Source: Strigomonas culicis (lineage: Eukaryota > Euglenozoa > Kinetoplastea > Trypanosomatida > Trypanosomatidae). From it: a DNA stretch of 64,000 nt. Positions 47,085-56,816 of the stretch are shown piece after piece. Made by a program: the position numbers and the translations under genes. Below the pieces are notes generated by a model that had not been told where the DNA came from, made no database searches, and worked only from the letters and a program-made list of their open reading frames with translations. Where the stretch lies: positions 1 through 64,000 of the forward strand of contig AUXH01000025.1 of the NCBI GenBank assembly GCA_000482145.1, written 5' to 3'. Each line of letters begins with the position of its first letter. Within the stretch, counting starts at the first letter, position 1.

Positions 47085-47942
47085 CTACAGCGCGAGAACG
47101 CTGGTGATGTCGATCTCGTCTCCCGCGCCGCTGGACGCGAGCGACCGGCGCGGCACGCTCTGTTTGCGGCGGTTGCTGCAGAAGCCCATGTTCTCCTCCA
47201 TCTGCTGCGCGACGACGCTCCCGCGGTGCAGCTCCGGGCTGGGGGCGACCTCCCGCACCGCGGGGGGCGCGGCGGCCGCCGCGGGGGGCTCCGCGAGGGG
47301 CTGCGTGAGCCGCTGCACCTGACCGGACGGCGTCACGATCCGCGGGGCGGCCGGCGGCGCCGCGTCGCCAGAGCGCTTGTGCGACGGCGGCTTGTTCACC
47401 GGCGTATCGCCCGTCTGCCGGCGTACCTCCGATCGGTTTGGTATGGTATCGCTAGCGTGCTTCTGTAACGGCGGCCGGTCTGGCATGGCATCACTCGCGC
47501 GGTGGTGTGGTTCTGGTTTTTCCGGCGCCGCATCGCGCGTGTGCGCACGCGCCGGCGGCTTGGTGGCTGACGCGTCGCCAGCGTGTCGGTGCGATGGCGG
47601 CTTCTCCGGTGTTGTATTACTAGAGCGTCCGTGCGACGGCGGCTTCTGCGATGCCGTTTCGCTCGCGAGCCCGCGGGACTGCGGCGTGTGCAGCCCCGCC
47701 GGGCCGTCCGTGCCCTCCTCCGTGGCACCGGTCTCGCGGCTGCTGGTGTCATGCAGCGTCCGTCTGCCTCTGCCGAGCAGTGACGTGTCGCCCTCCGCCC
47801 GGTCCTTCTGGAGGGCCTCGCGCATGTGCGTCAGGCTCTCCTTCGCCTCAGTCGTCGTGTTGTGATGTCGGAAGGTATCGTAGAGGGTGGTTTTGGGCGC
47901 GGCCCCGTCCTCCATATCCAGGTCAGACATGCCGGCACCCAT
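47085..47942 (-). CDS. Predicted N-myristoylated protein with seven 14-residue repeats
   Basis: A 285-residue protein starting MGAGMSDLDMEDGAAPK at 47942. Gly2 with Ser6 fits the N-myristoylation consensus. Residues 100-197 are seven exact-length 14-residue repeats beginning [KR]PPSH, [KR]PPxx or a diverged form, and usually containing a Ser/Thr/Gly-Asp pair near the middle (for example KPPSHRHAGDASAT). After the repeats come a Pro/Ala-rich part and a more ordered C-terminus, ENMGFCSNRRKQSVPRRS to DEIDITSVLAL. It stands between the B array and the D array and shares with D only the MGxxxS start, so it may be a distant partner rather than a member. Family not recognised. Confidence 0.78.
   Translation of the reverse strand: MGAGMSDLDMEDGAAPKTTLYDTFRHHNTTTEAKESLTHMREALQKDRAEGDTSLLGRGRRTLHDTSSRETGATEEGTDGPAGLHTPQSRGLASETASQKPPSHGRSSNTTPEKPPSHRHAGDASATKPPARAHTRDAAPEKPEPHHRASDAMPDRPPLQKHASDTIPNRSEVRRQTGDTPVNKPPSHKRSGDAAPPAAPRIVTPSGQVQRLTQPLAEPPAAAAAPPAVREVAPSPELHRGSVVAQQMEENMGFCSNRRKQSVPRRSLASSGAGDEIDITSVLAL
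47352..47645 (-). repeat. Seven 42-bp tandem repeats
   Basis: They encode residues 100-197 of the overlapping gene as seven in-frame 14-residue units. The copies differ from each other, so the expansion is not very recent. Confidence 0.8.
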
Positions 47943-48509
47943 CGCTTCGCTGAAAACTAAGGCAAAAAAAAAAAACACTAAATAAATAATACTGGAAACA
48001 ATTACTGATTGAGAACAGAAGAGGAATGATAAACACACATATATAAAACAATAATAGTTGAGTTCAAAAGAAACGCATTTTTAAAAAGCGTGTTACAAAA
48101 AATAATTGAATTGGAAATACAAATCCAAATGTGTTTCTATCTCATTTAAGTAACTGGCACACGCAGAGTATTGAGGGAAAAAAGTGTATAATTGATTTAA
48201 AAAAAAAACATGCTGAGAAAAAGAAAAGTACTTTCTTTTTCTTTAATTGACACAATATAAACTGCAATGAAGAAAAAAAAACGCAAAGAAGAAGGAAAAA
48301 AACTTTTTTATCACTAAGAAGCACTCAAATCAAAGATAATAATAAAAAGTTTCATGTATTTCATGCACTCCGTTGAGGTACATGCAGTGGTTTTCTTTTT
48401 ATCACCATTAACAAAAAGACGGCGGTGACTCTCCATCGTTGATGACGAGGCTAACTCGCCTCAGTTCTATCCCTTTTGGGCTGCAGCCACGGCTGGCGCG
48501 CCGCACTCT
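47943..48509. other. Intergenic spacer
   Basis: AT-rich, with many A-runs. No gene is seen. Confidence 0.55.
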
Positions 48510-49481
48510 TCATGGTGCGGTATATACGTACGGCGGAGGCGGCATCTCTGCGGACACAACCGGCGGCGCGGCATCGGTGTCTGCCCGTGCAGGCAGCCGC
48601 AGCGCCACGGAGTAGTTCGGCGGGGGCAGCGCGCAGTCGGCAGAAGGCCGCATGGCCTCCCCCGGGCACCAGCCGGAGCTGGCGGTTGCCGGCCGCAGCT
48701 GGTTGCTGATGTTGTCACAGATGTCAAAGGAGGTGACGCTGCTCTGCGGGAGCGCCTCCGCGGCCGCGAGCGACACGTACGAGGGCGGCAGCGACAGGTC
48801 GTAGTTGCGCGGGTCGTCCTTGATGGTGAAGCTCCGCGCGATGGCCAGCGCGAGTTCAGCGTCGTCGTCCGCTGCGGGAGCGGCCGCGGCCGGCGCCTCG
48901 CGGGGCGGCTCCTCGAGCAGCTCGGGTGCGTAGGCGGGCGGCGGCAGCGTCGTGCTGGAGGCCAGTGCCGCCGCGGCCTCCCGCCGCTCCGGATCCCGTG
49001 CCGCGCGCACCGGCGGCGCCGCGCGCTTTGTGGAACGGACGGCGTAGTCGTCGAGGTGCTCCAGGAAAATGTGCACGCGGCTGGTGGGGCAGCGCACGAC
49101 GACCGGCTGCGTCTCGCCGCGCGCGATGTAGCGCAGCAGCAGGTCGGGCCCCTCCTCGCCCACAATGAGCACCTGCCGCCCGTTCACCGGGATGACGATG
49201 GGGTTGGCGGCCCACTTACGGGTCGTGGTGGTGGTGCTGCTGCTGCTAGTGGTGTCTTCCGTGGCCGCCTTCTGCTTGTGGCGGAGCTGCAGCGCGTGTG
49301 TGACGTGCCAGAACCGGCCGCGGGGGTGCGGTGACTGCGTGTCGGGGGGCGCCGGTGAGGGCGCCGCGCTAGGCGGGCTGTGTGTGGCGGCCTCGGCGCC
49401 CTCCGGTGCGAGACGGGGGGAGTCGGTGGCGCCCCTCGCCACTGCCTTCGGCGTTTTCGACATTGAAACGGCACCACCCAT
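48510..49481 (-). CDS. D family protein, copy D1
   Basis: A 323-residue protein starting MGGAVSMSKTPK at 49481 (Gly2/Ser6, predicted N-myristoylation). The frame is open to 49664, but the family start is clear. The core, near residues 94-150, reads IPVNGRQVLIVGEEGPDLLL and then RCPTSRVHIFLEHLDDYAV. Four PPxY motifs follow: PPAY, PPSY, PPNY and PPPY. A UIM-like helix, DDDAELALAIARSF, is joined directly to IKDDPRNYDLS. With four PPxY sites this is the richest copy in the array. It is also the most diverged of the long copies and the first transcribed after the repeat protein. Predicted role: membrane-bound adaptor contacting WW domains and ubiquitin. This is inference. Confidence 0.8.
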   Translation of the reverse strand: MGGAVSMSKTPKAVARGATDSPRLAPEGAEAATHSPPSAAPSPAPPDTQSPHPRGRFWHVTHALQLRHKQKAATEDTTSSSSTTTTTRKWAANPIVIPVNGRQVLIVGEEGPDLLLRYIARGETQPVVVRCPTSRVHIFLEHLDDYAVRSTKRAAPPVRAARDPERREAAAALASSTTLPPPAYAPELLEEPPREAPAAAAPAADDDAELALAIARSFTIKDDPRNYDLSLPPSYVSLAAAEALPQSSVTSFDICDNISNQLRPATASSGWCPGEAMRPSADCALPPPNYSVALRLPARADTDAAPPVVSAEMPPPPYVYTAP

Positions 49482-50659
49482 AGCTTCTAGTTGCAAAGAT
49501 GTGTTCTGGGGGGGGGGTACTGTAAAGAGAGAGAAAAACAAAGAGTTGAGAGGGAGAGAGAGAGAGATGAGTAGAACATATGGAGTCATAATACAACCCT
49601 CAGTGGTTATGATACACATAGAGTGAGACCAAACAGCTTCACCCAAACACATACATATGTACATACAGCGATATCATTGATGCAAACACGTAAGACTGCT
49701 ATTTCGAGATTAAGTAAAGGAAAAAAAACCGAATACTGCAAAAAGGAGAGAGAATAGAATAGAAAGTTATTGTTTATATATAAAAAAAGGAATGAAAATA
49801 TATATCGTGGATACTGACACACACAAAAAAAAAACGTTCGAAAGTGAGGACACAGGTCCTTGACTATTGTCAATGAATAGATAGAGCTTGTATAGGGGTT
49901 TAGGTCCTGAAAAGTACGCGTCTCAAATCAATGGAAAATAAAATCAACCTAGCGATGAAATAATAATAATAAAAAAGAATTACGAAGAAAACAATACATT
50001 TCATTCCGCTTGAGTGTTTTTATCATCGGTGCAATACAAGCTATGGAATACAATAACTCAACCAATTATTTATTTTTTCCTTTGTTTGACCGTATCAAGT
50101 TTACCATAAGATATTTTGTTAATCTGTATATCATGCGATGTGCGATAAAGAGGTCCCCTATCCTCCCAAAATCCAAGGATCCCTGTCGTAACAGAGGGCA
50201 GGGATGGGAGAGTTGTATTTTCGGAAGAAAGAAAAAAGGATACTCCTTAAATAAGAGAGGAAGAGGACCAGCGAATGAAAAGCTCTTTATCATGATACCC
50301 ACGTCACGATCGAGAACTAATCTTTCTCTTCTTCATTACACTCCTCGCCTACTTTGTGATTCAAAAACAGCAAAAAAAAATAAGACTCGTCATAAAAATT
50401 AAACGCGTAAAGCAATTGTTACAAATGCATATATAACTAAAGCTTCACTGCTCTAACATTTACCACATAATGAGACTTCTTCATTTCTTTCACATCAAAA
50501 GTGCGGTTTGTACAGTGACGGGCTATGGCCTAACACGCACTGCCCCAGAAAGCTAGGCGGCTTGCTGTATCTCTATTGAGCCGCAGCAAGAGCATGCCGC
50601 CATGAGCAGCAGCGCTTCAAGGAAGAGTACGTTGGGGAGAGGAGCGTGCGCTTCCCCTT
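49482..50659. other. Array spacer with conserved 3' UTR element
   Basis: Holds two blocks shared among D units: a ga-rich and following flank region (49550-49730), and an element at about 49885-49935 (tataggggtttaggtcct ... tacgcgt) that recurs after D3, D4 and D5. Just beyond the D2 stop, 50520-50659 is homologous to the C-terminal codons of D5 and D6. No intact gene is seen. Confidence 0.6.
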
Positions 50660-51574
50660 CTACGCGCGAGTGCTGCAGGTCATCATCCGATTACACACCG
50701 ACTGGTAAAGGGGCGTCGACATCTCTTCGTCAAGCTCCCAGGTCCGGCTAGCGGATGATCGGATCTCCAGTGGCAGCAGGGGATCCACGTGCGGCTCCTC
50801 CCTGCGACGGGAGCTGCTGGGCCGGTCACCGGACGGGATCGACGAAAGGTCGTCGATACGCGGGTCATCCATGATGGAGAGGCTCATCGCAATGCCCAGT
50901 GCGAGGGCTGTGTCGTCATCCATATAGTCCCTCATGGTGACCGTGCGTGCGGTCGGGGGAACTGCGACACGCGCAGGCGCTGCTGTCCGGTGCACCGTCG
51001 AGTACGTGGGCGGGGGCAGTGCAGGGGAGAGCTCGTCGCGCTCAGCCAATGACATTCGGAGAGTCATGGAGTACGTGGGCGGGGCCGGCCCTTCATCGTC
51101 CGACGGGTCCACAGCTGGGGTCGTGTTCTCTCTCAGAGCGGTACGTGGCAGTGAAGAAGTAGCTACCTCCTCGTATTCGTCGATATGCGCGATGAACACG
51201 GCCGTAAACTTCTCTGGACAGTGCACGACCACGGGTTGCGTCGCTCCCCTCGGAACGTACTGAATGAGCACCTGGCTGCCCTCTTGGCCTAGGATGGACA
51301 CCTCGCGCGCGCCGACGGGTGTGGGCGTGGAGCCTTGCGGCGCCGCCTCGGTGGGGGGCGGGGGTCTATCGCTCTGCTGGTCATGCGCCGGGGACGTTCT
51401 GCGAGTCGCTGGTGTTCGAGCCTTCTTTGGTGTCTGGCTCTTTGCTTCCGGTGAGTGATGTCTTGGGGTGGCGGCGGTGCTGACTTGCGGAGGGCGCCAT
51501 ACATGCGATGTGTCACGTAGTGGACCCTCTTCCTTTGCGTTGGACTTTGGTGCCGGTGATACGGCAGCGCCCAT
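50660..51574 (-). CDS. D family protein, copy D2 (C-terminally shortened)
   Basis: A 304-residue protein starting MGAAVSPAPKSN at 51574. Core: VGAREVSILGQEGSQVLIQY to HCPEKFTAVFIAHIDEYE. It has two PPTY motifs. In the UIM-like helix DDDTALALGIAMSL the key Ala is Gly, and it is followed by IMDDPRIDDLSS, a weakened form of DPRNYDLS. It ends NRMMTCSTRA. Compared with D5 and D6 the last 40-50 residues are missing: a TAG follows directly, yet the homologous sequence continues downstream (LSPTYSS, compare SLPSTYIS in D5). So the copy is shortened by a stop mutation and may or may not be functional. Confidence 0.78.
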   Translation of the reverse strand: MGAAVSPAPKSNAKEEGPLRDTSHVWRPPQVSTAATPRHHSPEAKSQTPKKARTPATRRTSPAHDQQSDRPPPPTEAAPQGSTPTPVGAREVSILGQEGSQVLIQYVPRGATQPVVVHCPEKFTAVFIAHIDEYEEVATSSLPRTALRENTTPAVDPSDDEGPAPPTYSMTLRMSLAERDELSPALPPPTYSTVHRTAAPARVAVPPTARTVTMRDYMDDDTALALGIAMSLSIMDDPRIDDLSSIPSGDRPSSSRRREEPHVDPLLPLEIRSSASRTWELDEEMSTPLYQSVCNRMMTCSTRA

Positions 51575-52673
51575 GCTGGGATGAGGGAATGAAAGTAGAG
51601 TTACTATGGCAACGAAAATAAAGAAGGAGAGGTCAATGACATTGGTGTAACACGGATAAGCAAAGACACATCAGCAGTGCAGAGCAGCGTGTAAATCGTT
51701 TCTTTCCTGTAGACAGGAGCCACCATTGCAGAGCCATTGATGAAAAATAAGATACACATCATTAAGAAGCAAATAGCATGGATAGCAGAGATGCACAGAG
51801 GATATCTTATGGATGCAAGAAGTGAAACGAAGACGAAGATCGCGTTGTACGCACGAAAAGATACTTCATTTTGCGTTTTGTAAGAGGCTTCGGAAGCAAA
51901 AATAGTGATCAATTATCGTGCGAAAACAACAACGAAATATGTTTCTATAACTGCATTGTAGAGTGTACAAATAAAAAAAAAGTTAAAAAAGAGAGCAAAT
52001 AGAGAAATGAAAAAGAAAGAGTAGCGAGAGAGGGGGGGGGAGATAGAGGAGAATAACACGTGGAGTGATAATGCAATTCAAATTAGGGATCGCGCACTCA
52101 AAGAGAGAGCAAAGTGATTCACACACAACAAGATGGTTAAGTAAACGAGGAAATAATGCTATTTCGAGATAATGGAAAGAAAAAAAAATGAATACTGTAA
52201 AAGAGAGGGGATAACATCGAATGAAAAAGGTATTGCTAATCAAAGTAGTAGAACGTATCACGCATATGGTATGTTTTGATAGAAATAAAAGGTTGAAAGC
52301 GAGGACATCAATCTCTGGCTTTCGTAAATGAACAGAGAGAGGGTGTATAGAGGCTTAGGTACTGCGAAGAAAACGATTTACATGAATAGAAGAGGAAATG
52401 ATCCTCACGATGAAAAAAAAAAAAAATAATGCAGAAAAAAAAAAGAAGCCTCACTATAAAAGCTAAAGTTATAAACCACTTATTATATACAAACATCGTA
52501 TACGTATATATGCATATATAATAATCAAACTTCACTGTCATATCACGAAAGATCGACCTTTCCCTCGTATCAGAGGCGTGGCACATCCTGCTTTGGGCGA
52601 TGGCCTAACACACACCGCCCTAGGGAGCTAAGCGGATTGCTGCACAGTTGTTGAGGAGAGCAATGGCACGCCG
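51575..52673. other. Array spacer with conserved 3' UTR element
   Basis: The D2 5' flank (about 51673-51735) resembles those of D3-D6. The conserved 3' UTR element is at about 52340-52385 (tatagaggcttaggtac). Block 52590-52673 is a remnant of D3's lost C-terminus. No gene is seen. Confidence 0.6.
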
Positions 52674-53711
52674 TCATGGGCGGCGGTGGCTTGCCGACGA
52701 GTGAGCCGAAGAGAGCGGCGTGCGCCCCCCCTTCCTCGCGGAAGCGCCACCGGCCGTCACCCGATTACAAACGGACTGGAAAAGTGGCGTCGACATCTCT
52801 TCTTCCAAATCGCAGGTCCGTACGGTGGAGGATCCGTCCTCGAGTGGGTCGACGTGCGGCCTGTCCCTGCGGCGAGCGCTGGAGGTCCGGTCGCTGGGCG
52901 GGACGGGCGGGAGCTCGTAGTTGCGCGGGTCGTTCTTGGCGGAGAGGCTCAACGCGATGGCCAGCGCGAGGGGAATATCCTCGTCCCCAAGGTCGGTCGT
53001 CGCGGTGGGGCATGCGGTCGGGGGAACGGCGACTTCGGTTCTGCGCCGAGGGGCTGCGGCTCGGTCCGCCGTCGAGTAGGTGGGTTGAGGCAGCCTCGCG
53101 CACTGCACATGGGACTCAGCCACTGGCATTCGGAGGGCGTCCGAGTACGGCGGCGGGGACGGCTGGGCTGCTCCCTGCAGCGGAGTTACGCCCAGGGTCG
53201 AGGTCGTGTTCTCTCTGACAGCGGTACGCGGCGGTAAGGACAAGGACGCAGTGATTACTTCGTGTTCGTCGATATGCGCGATGAAGATAGACGTGAAACT
53301 CTCTGGACAGCGCACGACCACGGGTTGCGTCGCTCCCCTCGGAACGTACTGAATGAGCACCTGGCTGCCCTCTTGGCCTAGGATGGACACCTCTCGCGCG
53401 CCGACGGGTGTGGGCGTGGAGCCTTGCGGCGCCGCCTCGGTAGGGGGCGGGGGTCTATCGCTCTGCTGATCATGCGCCGGGCACGTCTTGTGTGGCAGTA
53501 TTGTCCCGCGCGTCGCTGGTGCCCGGGCCTTTTTCGGCGTACGAGCGTTGTTCGGTTTCTGGTCGTTTGGTTCCTCCGACTGGCGTCTGGGGATGGTGGT
53601 GGAGGTAACCCGCGGCGGGTGAGAAGCCCGCGCTGCACAACGCGGTGTATCAGGCGGCGCATCCGCTACCTTTTCGTTGGATTTGCGGGCCGGTGATACG
53701 GCAGCGCCCAT
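52674..53711 (-). CDS. D family protein, copy D3 (C-terminally altered)
   Basis: A 345-residue protein starting MGAAVSPARKSN at 53711. The core is nearly identical to those of D2, D4 and D6 (VGAREVSILGQEGSQVLIQY). One PPPY motif is kept; the second site is PQPTY, so the PPxY is lost. The UIM-like helix DEDIPLALAIALSL is perfect in its Leu/Ala/Ser core and is followed by NDPRNYELPP. It ends with a frame unlike the other copies (GGRTPLSSAHSSASHRRP). Past its TGA, the sequence resembling the D5 tail (LLNNC in D3, LPLNNC in D5) continues, so the C-terminus has been changed by frameshift or stop mutation. Confidence 0.78.
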   Translation of the reverse strand: MGAAVSPARKSNEKVADAPPDTPRCAARASHPPRVTSTTIPRRQSEEPNDQKPNNARTPKKARAPATRGTILPHKTCPAHDQQSDRPPPPTEAAPQGSTPTPVGAREVSILGQEGSQVLIQYVPRGATQPVVVRCPESFTSIFIAHIDEHEVITASLSLPPRTAVRENTTSTLGVTPLQGAAQPSPPPYSDALRMPVAESHVQCARLPQPTYSTADRAAAPRRRTEVAVPPTACPTATTDLGDEDIPLALAIALSLSAKNDPRNYELPPVPPSDRTSSARRRDRPHVDPLEDGSSTVRTCDLEEEMSTPLFQSVCNRVTAGGASARKGGRTPLSSAHSSASHRRP

Positions 53712-55031
53712 GCTGGTGCTGGGGGATAAGGAAGAGAGTTCACTAGGATAACGAGAACAAGAAAGAGGGACACATGGAGTACATTAGTATAGCACAGCGA
53801 AGCGCCGACACAAGAGCGGTGTAGAATATAATGCTGGTCCTATGTTTCCGGTAAACGGGAGCCCACACTGCAAAAGTACTGTGTAGTGGAAGTGGTATCA
53901 ACTGGGTTTTGCGATTTGCGATTTACCATAAGAGCAGAAGGTGACTATAGCGCACGAGCACACCAAAAAGAATTATAAACAAAACAAGTTAAATACAAAT
54001 GTGCAAACATCGTTGGTGCTGCACATTCAGTATATAGATGCAGTATATATAGAGAGCATAAACATTGCTTTGAATACACTAGGCAGTTCCTCATTGTGCG
54101 TATTCAAAAGAAAAACACGTGAAATGAAAAAACAGCGATCAATTACATTAATAAGTATATTTTAAAAGTGCATTGTAAGCTATCGAAAGAGGGCAAGAAG
54201 CAAATGTGAGTAAACAAAGAAAAGAAAAAGAAACGGTCAAGAGAGGGAGAGAGGGCGAGAGAGAGAGATAAGAAGAACACGTGTGGTCAGAATACATTTC
54301 CAAGTGGGCAACACGCACACAGAGTGAGGTAAAAGAACTTCATATAAAGATACAGACATCCACATATACAGTGAAACAATTAGCAAAGAAAGGAGCGAAA
54401 GTGCTTCGACATACAACAAAACTGCAAAAGGGAAAGGAAAAAAAAAATGAAAAGGGTACTGTCTATCACAAGAGTCGGAATAGTAATACATAATGTTAAA
54501 CCATAACATAACAACGTTTGACAGTATATATACAAGCCCAGCGCCTTTGGTAATTGCATAAATGGAGAATGTATAGAGGATTAGGTCGTGTAAAGTACGC
54601 GTTTCACATCAACAGAATTAAAGAACACTCTAGCGATCAAATGGTAATAAACAAACAAACGAAAAAAGAAAAACTCATCATCGAAAAGGAAAAAACAAAA
54701 CGAATAAACCACTTATTATAATATACAAGAACTATAATAAATCATCACTGGTCCATCATTTAACAGATAAAAAACGTTCCACACTTCTCTCACAACAGAG
54801 GTGTTATTTGTACAACTCTGTTTTATGGCCTAACATGCACACACCACAGGGACCGTCCGCATACACACAGATTCAGATAGTATCGTGCTCAGGCTCTCTT
54901 TTCAATCGTACGTCACCCTGCCAAGAGAACTACTCTCGAGCAGCAGCAATACGTTCGCTCCCACCTAGTGCTCCCGCCTGACCGCCGCAAGGGTCGGCGG
55001 TGTGCTAACCGAAGAGGATGGACAAGAGGTC
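53712..55031. other. Longest array spacer
   Basis: Contains the D3 5' flank, the conserved 3' UTR element (about 54565-54615: tatagaggattaggtcg ... tacgcgttt) and, at 54827-55031, a degenerate region beginning with the conserved atggcctaaca block that was coding in the ancestor. No intact gene is seen. Confidence 0.6.
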
Positions 55032-55829
55032 TTAACTGCGCGGGTCGTCCTCCATGGCGAGGCTACACGCGATGGCCAGCGCGAGGGCAGCATCATCGTC
55101 CACGAGGTCGGTCCGCGTGACGGTGCGCGCGGTCGGAGCCACAGTGGCCTCCACGCTACGTTCAGGTGCTACTGTGCGGTTCACCATTGAGTACGTGGGC
55201 GGGGCCAGTGCAGGGGAGAGCTCGTCGCTCGCCGGTGCCGACACCCGGAGAGCCACGGAGTACGTGGGCGGGGCCGGCCCTTCATCGTCCGACAGGTCTA
55301 CAGCCGGGGTCGAGGTCGTGTTCTCTCTCAGAGCGTTATGCGGCGGTAAAGAAGTAGTTACCTGTTCGTATTCGTCGATATGCGCGATGAACACGGACGT
55401 AAACTTCTCTGGACAGTGCACGACCACGGGTTGCGTCGCTCCCCTCGGAACGTACTGAATGAGCACCTGGCTGCCCTCTTGGCCTAGGATGGACACCTCT
55501 CGCGCGCCGACGGGTGTGGGCGTGGAGCCTTGCAGCGCCGCCTCGGTGGGGGGCGGGGGTCCATCGCTCTGCTGGTCATGCGCCGGGGACGTCTTGTCTG
55601 TCAGTATTGTCCTGCGCGTCGCTGGTGTCCGGGCCTTTTTCGGCGTACGAACGTTGTTCGGTTTCTGGTCGTTTGGTTCCTCCGATTGGCGTCTGGGGGT
55701 GGCGGTGGAGTCAACCTGCGGCGGGCGCGAATGACGTGCTGCACGGCGCGGTGTATCAGGCGGCGTAGCAGGCGGCACGTCCTCTGCTTTTGCGTCGGAC
55801 TTGCGCGCTGGGGATACGACAGCACCCAT
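55032..55829 (-). CDS. D family protein, copy D4 (truncated at the DPRNYD motif)
   Basis: A 265-residue protein starting MGAVVSPARKSD at 55829. The core is intact and nearly identical to those of D2, D3 and D6. It has two PPTY motifs. The UIM-like helix DDDAALALAIACSL is intact, but the protein stops right after MEDDPRS: where other copies read DPRNYD, the Tyr codon is TAA. The whole tail present in D5 and D6 is absent. It may still work as an anchored PPxY/UIM protein, or be on the way to a pseudogene. Confidence 0.78.
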   Translation of the reverse strand: MGAVVSPARKSDAKAEDVPPATPPDTPRRAARHSRPPQVDSTATPRRQSEEPNDQKPNNVRTPKKARTPATRRTILTDKTSPAHDQQSDGPPPPTEAALQGSTPTPVGAREVSILGQEGSQVLIQYVPRGATQPVVVHCPEKFTSVFIAHIDEYEQVTTSLPPHNALRENTTSTPAVDLSDDEGPAPPTYSVALRVSAPASDELSPALAPPTYSMVNRTVAPERSVEATVAPTARTVTRTDLVDDDAALALAIACSLAMEDDPRS

Positions 55830-56816
55830 GCTGGTGCTGGGGACTAAGAGGAGAAGATACTATGGTCACAAAAAAAGAAGAAGAAAGAAGCACAAGTAGA
55901 AGACATTGGTGTATAGCGCAGGGAAGGGCATACAGAACCACACTCTAGAGTGGCGTGTAGGTCTCATCTTTTCAGGTTACGAGAGCCCACACTGCAGAAG
56001 TACGCATGATGCAGTAACAATACAGACTTGAGAGGTAAATAGCAGGTGCAGCAGAGATCCATAAACATCGCCTTGTGGATATCGTAAGTGAGTGGACAAG
56101 AAAGACCACTTTGTAAAACGAATCAACGCTTCATATTGAGTAACATATTCGAAACAGAGTGATGCATAGCAGAGCATAATTACCTTATGAATAATGAACC
56201 AATGGTATTTATATAAATGCACCAGAAGCTCTGCAAAAAACGAATAAAGGTGAGGAAATAGAGAGAAGGAAAGAAGGTGTCAAGAGAGGGAGAGAAAAAA
56301 ATATGACAAGAAAACAAATAATCGCAAAAACAAAGTTCCAGATACGCACCGAGGCCAGTCAGGAAGAAGAAAGGAAACATTAGTTCCACGTTTTATTTTT
56401 TAAAGCGTACTATTAAATGAAGGGAAACCCACATCGAATGGAAAAGATAGTGCTAGCTAAAAAAAGTGAAAACATTGATATATAGTGTAATGTCAGAGAA
56501 AAGGAAAAATACTCGAAAAAAAATGCACAAGTTCATGACTTTTGTAAAGGGAAGAATACTGCATATATAGAGTTTTAGGTTGTGCAAATAACACGTTTTA
56601 TATAGCCCTTATAAAAAAAAAGCGTCACAAGAAAACAATGATAATAAAAAAAAGAAACAAAAAAAAGTCATCATGAAGGCAATACATACAAAGACATATA
56701 TGTCTTTGTTTGATACATAAACGTGGTATATCTTATAAACATGTTACTCTTCCTTTGCGTACAACATCAAAGGTCTACCTTTCCCTCACATCGCCCATGC
56801 TGCTGTGGACTATGGC
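55830..56816. other. Array spacer with palindrome and 3' UTR element
   Basis: Holds the D4 5' flank, a conserved element at about 56560-56605 (tatagagttttaggttgtg ... acgtttta) and a perfect 22-bp palindrome at 56688-56709. No gene is seen. Confidence 0.6.
56688..56709. repeat. Perfect 22-bp palindrome
   Basis: The half-site acaaagacata is followed directly by its reverse complement. It lies in the 3' UTR region of D5, 108 nt past the stop. It could form a hairpin in the transcript. Confidence 0.7.
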
